5,099 bases of DNA from Pseudomonadota bacterium (lineage in GTDB: Bacteria > Pseudomonadota > Gammaproteobacteria > Burkholderiales > Burkholderiaceae_A). The notes beneath the pieces were generated by a model. The model saw only the letters and a list, made by a program, of their open reading frames with translations, did not search any database and was not told where the DNA came from. The stretch lies in assembly GCA_002684875.1 (NCBI GenBank), contig NYVY01000064.1, forward strand, positions 14,277-19,375, given 5' to 3'. Every line of letters starts with the position of its first letter. Within the stretch, counting starts at the first letter, position 1. This document shows positions 1-5,099 of the stretch, one piece after another. The translations under genes and the position numbers were made by a program.

Positions 1-2018
1 GATTCAACAATTCTTTTCAGAATAGTTTCTGATATATTTAGTTCTCCTGAATAGTCCGTGGAAGCAACCCATAATCTTAAAATATCTGCACCGAATTTAT
101 TGCATATCTCTTGAGGCTTAATAATATTTCCTTGAGACTTGGACATTTTTTTCCCAGACCCGTCAACTACAAACCCATGAGTGAGTAACGCTTTGTACGG
201 CGCTTTTCCGTGAATCATACAGGAAGTAAGAAGAGATGAGTGAAACCAACCTCTATGTTGATCACTGCCTTCTAAATACAAATCGGCTGGAAACGAAAGT
301 TCTTCAGACCTATCTCCAGTTAGCACGGAAAAATGGGTTGTACCTGAGTCAAACCATACATCTAACGTATCAGCACTTTTTTTTAAACTGCCCGATCCAG
401 AATTTTCGCTTTTTAAGGGCTCCTTGTGCCATGCTTCAATTCCAAGTTTTTCAACCAATTTAGCAGTTTCTTCAAAATACGGAATAATTTCTTCGGTTTT
501 CCCAGTTCTCACTTTTTTATAAAGAAATGGAATAGGCACTCCCCAATTTCGTTGCCTAGATATCGTCCAATCGGGTCTTTTTTCAATCATAGATTTTAAT
601 CTGCTTTCACCCCATTTTGGAAAAAATTTAGTTTGCTCGATCTCCCTCAACGCCACCTCTCTTAATGTACCGTTTTTATTTATAGTTCTGTCCATTGCGA
701 TAAACCATTGATTGGTTGCCCTGTAAATAGTGGGTGTTTTGTGGCGCCAACAATGCATTGTGCTATGTTTCAAAGACTCAACACCAATTAAACAATTAAA
801 GTCTTTAAGAGTTGAAATAATTTGTTCATTTGCTTTCCAAATGTGCAGACCACCAAAATATTCTAAATTTTCTTCATAGGTACCATCTTCTCTCACTAAA
901 TTTTTTATGTCGGCATGGCTGAAACCAGCTTCCTTAAAAGATATGAAATCATCCATACCATGTGATGGGGCACAATGGACAACTCCTGTGCCTGCAGATA
1001 TGTCAACATAGTCGCCTGTAATGATTGGGGATTCTCTTTCGAGGGATCCGCCGAGAGATTGTAAAGGATGGGAAAAATACAAACTTTCTAATTTTTTTCC
1101 TTCTGTAAAACCCAGCTCATTATCAATAAAGTCTAATTTGGTTTTAATACTTGAATCGAGATCTTTAGCCAAGATTAGCCAATCAACATTGAACTTATTT
1201 TGTTTGGTTGAATACAAGCTGTATTGAGCTGTGGGGTTCACATTTAAGGCTTGATTTGATGGAATTGTCCAAGGCGTAGTAGTCCAAATTACTACACCGC
1301 CGTTATCGGGAAGACTATTTACAGAAAATATTCTTTTTAATTCTTCGAAAGAACGACCACTGTATGGAAAGTAAACTAAAACAGCAGAAGTTATTTTATC
1401 AATATATTCAATTTCAGCCTCAGCTAATGCTGATTTACAATCGAAGCACCAATTTACTGGTTTTATTCCTCTGTACATTAAATCTTTTTTATATATCTTC
1501 TCTAAGGCTCTAATTTCGGAAGCCTCGAACCCCTTTTCCATACTTAGATATGGTTTTTCCCAATCTCCAAGAACTCCTAACCTTTGAAAATCTGACATCT
1601 GTCCTATTACCTGTTTTTCAGCATATTGCCTCGAGAGTTCAAGAATTTTTAGTGGAGGTAAATCTTTCCCGTACTTTTTTTCAATTTGAATTTCAATTGG
1701 CATTCCATGGCAATCCCATCCAGGAACATATGGTGCATCATAACCTGATAATGTTTTATGTTTAACGATTATATCTTTCAATATTTTGTTAACGGCATGA
1801 CCGATGTGTATATCCCCGTTTGCATATGGTGGTCCATCATGCAACACAAATTTTGGCCTTCCTCTACAATCCTCTCTTATTTTTTGATATAAACCTTCTT
1901 TTTGCCACGTTTGTATCCATGAGGGCTCCCTTTGCGCTAAGTTTCCTCTCATTGGAAACTTAGACAGAGGCAGATTTAAAGTTTTACTGAAATTTTTTGA
2001 TTTTACTTCTTTTTTCAT
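1..2018 (-). CDS. ileS: Isoleucyl-tRNA synthetase, partial (N-terminal ~672 residues)
   Basis: Cytoplasmic class I aminoacyl-tRNA synthetase that attaches isoleucine to tRNA-Ile and edits mischarged valine. I translated the minus strand from the ATG at 2018-2016 to the left edge and met no in-frame stop. Visible landmarks are [11 protein letters not shown] at residues 22-32, HIGH at 71-74 within [20 protein letters not shown] at 190-194 before [10 protein letters not shown], the editing-domain WTTTPWTIP at 245-253 and [16 protein letters not shown] at 343-358, DVWFDSG at 553-559, [10 protein letters not shown] at 583-592, and KMSKS at 624-628. The family is about 940 residues, so the anticodon-binding and C-terminal zinc regions lie outside the window. 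The start matches the usual N-terminus and has a weak AAGAG site at 2029-2025, 6 bases upstream. It overlaps the end of ribF by 35 bases, so translational coupling is likely. ribF-ileS (often followed by lspA) is a common proteobacterial order. Confidence 0.97.
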   Translation of the reverse strand, partial: MKKEVKSKNFSKTLNLPLSKFPMRGNLAQREPSWIQTWQKEGLYQKIREDCRGRPKFVLHDGPPYANGDIHIGHAVNKILKDIIVKHKTLSGYDAPYVPGWDCHGMPIEIQIEKKYGKDLPPLKILELSRQYAEKQVIGQMSDFQRLGVLGDWEKPYLSMEKGFEASEIRALEKIYKKDLMYRGIKPVNWCFDCKSALAEAEIEYIDKITSAVLVYFPYSGRSFEELKRIFSVNSLPDNGGVVIWTTTPWTIPSNQALNVNPTAQYSLYSTKQNKFNVDWLILAKDLDSSIKTKLDFIDNELGFTEGKKLESLYFSHPLQSLGGSLERESPIITGDYVDISAGTGVVHCAPSHGMDDFISFKEAGFSHADIKNLVREDGTYEENLEYFGGLHIWKANEQIISTLKDFNCLIGVESLKHSTMHCWRHKTPTIYRATNQWFIAMDRTINKNGTLREVALREIEQTKFFPKWGESRLKSMIEKRPDWTISRQRNWGVPIPFLYKKVRTGKTEEIIPYFEETAKLVEKLGIEAWHKEPLKSENSGSGSLKKSADTLDVWFDSGTTHFSVLTGDRSEELSFPADLYLEGSDQHRGWFHSSLLTSCMIHGKAPYKALLTHGFVVDGSGKKMSKSQGNIIKPQEICNKFGADILRLWVASTDYSGELNISETILKRIVE

Positions 2019-2964
2019 GATTTACTCTTATAAATTCTCGCGCGAGGCATTCATCTTTTTTAATTTTGTCTTTTAATTCCACTAGATTATTTAGATTTTC
2101 TTCGTCACTTATTTTTTTTATTATTTCGACGGTAACCATAGCTCCATAAGCATTTCCAGACCAGTCTAGCACATAAACTTCAAGCAACTTTCTCCCACAG
2201 TTCTCCACTGTTGGGCGAGTTCCTATATTTGCAATACCGTAGTTGCCATTGAGGTTGCAAAACTCACTTCGTGAAAAAGTTTTTACAACAAAAACACCAG
2301 AAAAACAAAACTCATTAGGAATTTTTATATTAATCGTTGGATAATCAAGTTGCCTCCCCAATTTCTTACCGTGGCAAACATGACCACTAACCTTAAGGTT
2401 TGAGTTTCTTAGGTATTTCACGCTGTCAAAATCACCCTCTCTGGAAACTTCTCTTAAAAGACTACTGGAAATCTTTGATGTTTTGTATTTCTCGTTAGAA
2501 ATGGTTGTAGTTGTGAAGTCATATTTTGTCCCTAACTTTTTTAATAACCTTATATTTCCCTCTCGGTTTTTTCCGAATTGAAAGTCTTCTCCTACTACCA
2601 ATTCGACCATATTTAAGTTATGAACAAGTTGTTTTGAAACGAATTCTGTAGCTGAAGTATTGGATAGACTGGAATTAAATCGAGCTAATATTATTTGTTG
2701 GATACCAGTCTTAAATATTTCCTCACATTTATCTCGTATAGTCTGTATGCATTCTTGTTTTGGATCTAATTGAAAAAAAATCCTAGGGTGTGGGCAGAAA
2801 GTAATCACACTGCTTACAATATTCAACTTTGCTGCTCGGTTTACGCAATATTCAAGAAGCTTTTTATGGCCCTGGTGCACACCGTCAAAATTACCAATTG
2901 TTAAAATTCGGTTTTTTTCGTCTGATTTTTTTAAATTTCCATACTTAATTGAATTTATAATCAT
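1984..2964 (-). CDS. ribF: Bifunctional riboflavin kinase / FAD synthetase
   Basis: Soluble 326-residue enzyme that phosphorylates riboflavin to FMN and then adenylylates FMN to FAD. The N-terminal nucleotidyltransferase domain (about residues 17-185) has the HxGH-type signature [10 protein letters not shown] at 24-33, TFCPHPR at 55-61, [13 protein letters not shown] at 124-136 and an SSTxxR-type motif written SSSLLR at 166-171 (T to S, arginine kept). The C-terminal flavokinase domain (about 190-310) has [10 protein letters not shown] at 203-212, [12 protein letters not shown] at 243-254 and [10 protein letters not shown] with the expected catalytic glutamate at 262. Length is normal for the family. 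The ATG at 2964-2962 gives a typical N-terminus, but no clear Shine-Dalgarno sequence precedes it. It is the first gene of a leftward unit with ileS, and the ileS start lies inside its last codons. The gap to divergent purN is about 33 bases, too short for an FMN riboswitch, so that control is absent here. Confidence 0.96.
   Translation of the reverse strand: MIINSIKYGNLKKSDEKNRILTIGNFDGVHQGHKKLLEYCVNRAAKLNIVSSVITFCPHPRIFFQLDPKQECIQTIRDKCEEIFKTGIQQIILARFNSSLSNTSATEFVSKQLVHNLNMVELVVGEDFQFGKNREGNIRLLKKLGTKYDFTTTTISNEKYKTSKISSSLLREVSREGDFDSVKYLRNSNLKVSGHVCHGKKLGRQLDYPTINIKIPNEFCFSGVFVVKTFSRSEFCNLNGNYGIANIGTRPTVENCGRKLLEVYVLDWSGNAYGAMVTVEIIKKISDEENLNNLVELKDKIKKDECLAREFIRVNHEKRSKIKKFQ
2956..2961 (+). 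promoter_or_regulatory. Candidate -10 box of the purN-methyltransferase promoter
   Basis: A perfect TATAAT on the plus strand lies about 37 bases before the GTT at 2998, implying a leader of roughly 30 bases that contains the AAGGAG site. No good -35 hexamer is visible 16-18 bases upstream; the region is only AT-rich. The box is the complement of the second and third codons of ribF (ATT ATA). Assigned by consensus match and position only. Confidence 0.45.
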
Positions 2965-2985
2965 AATGCTTGTTAAATTTAAGTA

Positions 2986-2991
2986 AAGGAG
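2986..2991 (+). promoter_or_regulatory. Shine-Dalgarno sequence of purN
   Basis: AAGGAG is the only strong ribosome-binding site in the gap. It is 6 bases upstream of the GTT at 2998, 15 upstream of the ATT at 3007 and 24 upstream of the TTG at 3016. The spacing favours initiation at 2998, even though GTT is not a standard start codon. Confidence 0.7.
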
Positions 2992-2997
2992 CTAAAA

Positions 2998-3669
2998 GTT
3001 AAAAAAATTCTTATATTGGTGTCTGGAAGAGGTTCAAACATGTTATCTATTATAAAGACATGCCGAGCTTTTGAGTGGCCTATCGAAGTTTTAGGTGTAA
3101 TAGCTGATAAGAAATGTGAAGCGACAGTTAACGCTGAAAAAATGGGAGTTCGAAATAAAGTCGTAAATAAAGAGGACTACAAGCCAGTTGAGTTTCAATA
3201 TCGTCTAAGTGAGAGTATTAAGGAAGTAAATCCAGATTTAATAGTACTTGCTGGTTTTATGGCAATTCTAAAGGAGCAATTCTTTCATGATTTGTTTCAT
3301 ATAATGGTAAACATTCATCCTTCGTTACTTCCGAAGTTTCCTGGTTTAAACACTCACAAAAGAGCTTTAGAGTCAAAAGAGACCGTTCACGGAGCCTCAG
3401 TCCATAGTGTTAGAGGCCCGATAGACTCAGGCCCTATAATTTGCCAAGGCAAGTTGAATATCCGATCCAATGACAATCCAGAATCGTTAGGGATAAGAGT
3501 TTTGAAAATAGAACACATGATTTTTCCTATGGCTGTGGGGGCCGTACTTAGTGGGAAGGTAAGGTTGGTCGACGATAAGTGGACTATATCCAATCATTTG
3601 AACGATTCTTGGTACAAAGCGGATTTTAAGGAAAGTTATGACTTCAGTGACTGTGGTTTTTCCTCGTGA
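2998..3669 (+). CDS. purN: Phosphoribosylglycinamide formyltransferase (GAR transformylase), non-canonical start
   Basis: Cytosolic enzyme of de novo purine synthesis; it transfers formyl from 10-formyltetrahydrofolate to glycinamide ribonucleotide. It shows the SGRGSN phosphate loop, VLAGFMAIL, NIHPSLLPKFPG with the catalytic Asn and His, HGASVH, and PIDSGPII with the catalytic Asp. Counted from 2998 these are N105, H107 and D143, within one position of E. coli PurN (106, 108, 144). The total would be 223 residues, near the usual ~212. The first canonical start is TTG at 3016, but that begins at MVSGRGSN and drops the first beta strand (KKILIL). AAGGAG at 2986-2991 sits 6 bases before 2998, where the codon is GTT, so I place the start there and flag it. 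An in-frame TAA at 2980 rules out a start further upstream. The usual Phe of VHFV is Ser here (VHSV). The stop overlaps the next gene. The function is firm; the start is not. Confidence 0.95.
   Translation, partial: VKKILILVSGRGSNMLSIIKTCRAFEWPIEVLGVIADKKCEATVNAEKMGVRNKVVNKEDYKPVEFQYRLSESIKEVNPDLIVLAGFMAILKEQFFHDLFHIMVNIHPSLLPKFPGLNTHKRALESKETVHGASVHSVRGPIDSGPIICQGKLNIRSNDNPESLGIRVLKIEHMIFPMAVGAVLSGKVRLVDDKWTISNHLNDSWYKADFKESYDFSDCGFSS
3010..3037 (-). promoter_or_regulatory. Candidate sigma70-type promoter of ribF-ileS
   Basis: Read on the minus strand, TTGAAC (3037-3032) and TATAAG (3015-3010) are separated by 16 bases, matching the consensus at 4 of 6 and 5 of 6 positions. Transcription would start near 3003, about 40 bases before the ribF ATG. 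The site lies inside the first codons of purN, as expected when the two starts are only about 33 bases apart. The match is moderate and AT-rich DNA gives many chance hits. Confidence 0.35.
3628..3632 (+). promoter_or_regulatory. Shine-Dalgarno sequence of the methyltransferase gene, inside purN
   Basis: AAGGA, 5 bases before the ATG at 3638, lies in the last codons of purN. It fixes the start of the methyltransferase gene and makes the 32-base overlap with purN credible as translational coupling. Confidence 0.65.
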
Positions 3670-4981
3670 AATAAAAAATATCGTAGTTGATATTCAAACA
3701 GGTAGACTTACAAAATTGGCTTTACAAGTTTTGGTTGATGGCAATGAACCTTCTGGTCTACTGAGAGATTACTTTTCAAAAAAAAGACCTGGAAAAACTT
3801 ACAGAAAGATAGTTGCAGGCTTGATTTTTTTTCTCTTGCGAAACAAAAAAGCGCTTTTTCTTGCTGTATCTCCAGACCTGAAAGGTTTAGGTTGCGAGAC
3901 TGTTATTAGGGGTGTACTAGAATTAACTGTTTTTCGCACCTTATCTGCAGATTTAAGTCTATTTTCCCGTAATGCGAACATTGTAAAACAAGACTTGCAA
4001 TTAAAAAAAATAGAAAATTCACCTCTACAGACTACTAAAAGTCTTTCTTTTAGTAAAAGCTACCCTAAGTGGATTGTAAGTTATTTTTTATTAAATGATG
4101 GGTTAAAACGGACGTTGCAACTGTTAGACGATTCATTTAGACCTAATTATATCTGTTTAAGAGCTAACAGCATTAAAATCAAGTGCCCAACATTAATTAA
4201 AAAGTTAAGAGAAAAAGGGATCGAATGTTCAAGTTCAAATAATATTCCAGATTGTATTTACGTTCGAACAGAAAAAAAAATTTCCGAGCTTTCACTTTTC
4301 AAAAGTGGGGAGTTCGAAATTCAAGATTTCGGTAGCCAGCTTATTGTGAAAGCGTTAAACGTGAAAAAACACAGTACTATTGTAGACTTTTGCGCTGGCG
4401 CGGGTGGAAAGTCTTTAGCAATAGGGTCCTTAATGAGAAACACAGGAGTAGTTTATAGTTTCGATATTTCGAAAAACAAAATTGATAAATTAAAGATTAG
4501 ACTGGCAAGAAGCGGCTTAAAAAATATTTATCCAGTTCTGTTATCGGGGTTGAATGATAAAAGGTTGAATGGCTTTCATTTAAAAGCCAGCAAAGTTTTA
4601 GTAGATGCTCCATGCACATGTTCGGGAACATTTAGGCACAACCCGCATCTAAAGTGGAAAGTAAGTAATATGTTGTTAAAGGAATTAACGAAACGGCAAG
4701 GGGAGATACTCGAAAAGGCTTCGTATTTATGTTCACAAGGTGGAACTCTAATGTATGCCACTTGCAGCTTGTTTAAAGATGAAAATGAACGAGTCATAGA
4801 AAATTTTTTAAAGAGTAACACTGAGTTTTTTGTTCAGCCTTTGGATAATAGCTACGTAAAAAATTTGTTGGAGGAGCTAAAAGAGAGTGTTTTTATAGAC
4901 AAATTGGGGGGGGTTACTCTTTTTGACCCCCGTATTTCAAAATATGGGTTTTATTTTATTAACTTAACTAAGAAGTGCTAA
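3638..4981 (+). CDS. RsmB/NOP-family SAM-dependent rRNA 5-methylcytosine methyltransferase
   Basis: 447-residue Rossmann-fold methyltransferase predicted to make 5-methylcytosine in rRNA using S-adenosylmethionine. The N-terminal part (about 1-100) looks like the helical NusB-like RNA-binding region of Sun/Fmu proteins. A linker includes SYPKWIV at 141-147, and FEIQDFGSQL at 226-235 leads into the catalytic domain. Motif I is VDFCAGAGGKS (249-259), the acidic SAM-binding residue is D276 in SFDIS, motif IV is DAPCTCSGT (323-331, Cys326), and motif VI is ATCSLFKDENE (374-384, catalytic Cys376). It ends with YGFYFINL, the usual C-terminal strand. The ATG at 3638 has AAGGA at 3628-3632 with 5-base spacing, inside the purN end, so coupled translation is likely. 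The N-terminal part resembles the purN-linked betaproteobacterial paralogue more than E. coli RsmB, so C967 of 16S rRNA as target is uncertain. Motif IV has odd residues, including Cys328 where glycine is usual. Confidence 0.9.
   Translation: MTSVTVVFPREIKNIVVDIQTGRLTKLALQVLVDGNEPSGLLRDYFSKKRPGKTYRKIVAGLIFFLLRNKKALFLAVSPDLKGLGCETVIRGVLELTVFRTLSADLSLFSRNANIVKQDLQLKKIENSPLQTTKSLSFSKSYPKWIVSYFLLNDGLKRTLQLLDDSFRPNYICLRANSIKIKCPTLIKKLREKGIECSSSNNIPDCIYVRTEKKISELSLFKSGEFEIQDFGSQLIVKALNVKKHSTIVDFCAGAGGKSLAIGSLMRNTGVVYSFDISKNKIDKLKIRLARSGLKNIYPVLLSGLNDKRLNGFHLKASKVLVDAPCTCSGTFRHNPHLKWKVSNMLLKELTKRQGEILEKASYLCSQGGTLMYATCSLFKDENERVIENFLKSNTEFFVQPLDNSYVKNLLEELKESVFIDKLGGVTLFDPRISKYGFYFINLTKKC
4034..4054. 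repeat. Perfect inverted repeat inside the methyltransferase gene
   Basis: ACTAAAAG (4034-4041) and CTTTTAGT (4047-4054) are exact complements around a 5-base loop. One further T-A pair (4033/4055) makes the stem 9 bp. It falls in the linker between the N-terminal domain and the methyltransferase domain. Only two of nine pairs are G-C, so an RNA hairpin would be weak. Confidence 0.5.
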
Positions 4982-4996
4982 AGTAAAGAAAAAAAC

Positions 4997-5025
4997 ATAA
5001 CATCGGCCTTTTTTCTGGGTATAAT
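4997..5025 (+). promoter_or_regulatory. Candidate sigma70 promoter of the right-edge gene
   Basis: ATAACA (4997-5002, 4 of 6 against TTGACA) and a perfect TATAAT (5020-5025) are separated by 17 bases, the ideal spacing. Transcription would start near 5032, leaving about 20 bases before the ATG at 5052. It lies in the 70-base gap after the methyltransferase stop, where I see no convincing terminator, so read-through from upstream may also contribute. Confidence 0.5.
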
Positions 5026-5051
5026 TAGCACTTTATTTATGGCGTTATAAT

Positions 5052-5099
5052 ATGACTATTACTTCGTTTTTATCGTTTGGGTTGACTGGTTTCAGTCTT
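5052..5099 (+). CDS. Start of an unidentified gene, cut by the window edge (possible fatty acid desaturase)
   Basis: An open frame from the ATG at 5052 gives MTITSFLSFGLTGFSL, 16 residues, and continues past the right edge. The residues are mostly hydrophobic or hydroxylated, as at the start of a membrane protein. No clear Shine-Dalgarno sequence precedes it, but a good promoter does. From memory, a purN-linked RsmB/NOP methyltransferase in betaproteobacteria is often followed by an acyl-CoA/fatty acid desaturase, and a short N-terminus containing GLTG-like residues would fit. That identity rests on context; 16 residues are too few to assign a family. Confidence 0.45.
   Translation, partial: MTITSFLSFGLTGFSL

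Noticed and set aside
236..463. 75-residue plus-strand open frame
   Set aside because: It lies opposite the ileS catalytic region, whose conserved motifs prove the minus strand is coding; the peptide has no recognisable features.
1021..1227. 68-residue plus-strand open frame
   Set aside because: Antisense to the ileS editing domain; no ribosome-binding site or family resemblance.
1550..1765. 71-residue plus-strand open frame
   Set aside because: Antisense shadow of ileS between the HIGH and WCFDC motifs.
2028..2033. Internal minus-strand -10 (TATAAG) for ileS
   Set aside because: It is only about 10 bases from the ATG, so the transcript would be nearly leaderless, and there is no -35 match; coupling to ribF explains expression better.
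2965..2997. FMN riboswitch upstream of ribF
   Set aside because: The gap is about 33 bases and holds no conserved aptamer; an FMN element needs over 100 bases.
3387..3593. 68-residue minus-strand open frame
   Set aside because: Antisense to the conserved PurN catalytic region.
3799..3981. 60-residue minus-strand open frame
   Set aside because: Antisense to the N-terminal region of the methyltransferase; composition follows the opposite coding strand.
4576..4821. 81-residue minus-strand open frame
   Set aside because: Antisense to motifs IV and VI of the methyltransferase.
4987..5016. Possible terminator after the methyltransferase gene (AGAAAAAA / TTTTTTCT)
   Set aside because: The stem is almost all A-T with a 14-base loop and no G-C core, and it overlaps the better-supported promoter.

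Overview
The window looks like ordinary core chromosome of an AT-rich, compact proteobacterium, most likely a betaproteobacterium. Two things suggest this. The isoleucyl-tRNA synthetase has a betaproteobacterial style of core ([51 protein letters not shown]). The divergent layout ileS-ribF | purN-RsmB/NOP methyltransferase also recalls that class from memory. The low GC, long A/T runs and overlapping genes would suit a streamlined free-living lineage (for example OM43/Methylopumilus-like) or a reduced-genome symbiont; the sequence alone does not separate these.

Layout. Minus strand: ribF (2964 to 1984) is followed by ileS, which starts at 2018 inside the last codons of ribF and runs off the left edge, leaving about 672 codons in view. 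Plus strand: purN (2998 or 3016 to 3669) is followed by an RsmB/NOP-family rRNA cytosine methyltransferase (3638 to 4981) that overlaps it by 32 bases. After a 70-base gap with a good sigma70-like promoter, a third plus-strand gene starts at 5052 and is cut by the right edge after 16 codons. There is no gene-free stretch over 300 bases. I see no RNA gene, mobile element, CRISPR array or riboswitch.

How the genes relate. The leftward pair makes FMN/FAD and charges tRNA-Ile. The rightward pair makes a purine intermediate and modifies rRNA. These are housekeeping functions, linked by expression rather than by one pathway. The two operons start only about 33 bases apart, so their promoters must overlap each other and the opening codons of both genes.

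Points of interest. I found no new biological system. The best anomaly is the purN start: the Shine-Dalgarno sequence and the family alignment both point to position 2998, where the codon is GTT, which is not a standard start. Lesser points are an 8-G run with a matching C-run near the end of the methyltransferase gene, a 9-bp inverted repeat inside that gene, and unusual residues in its motif IV.
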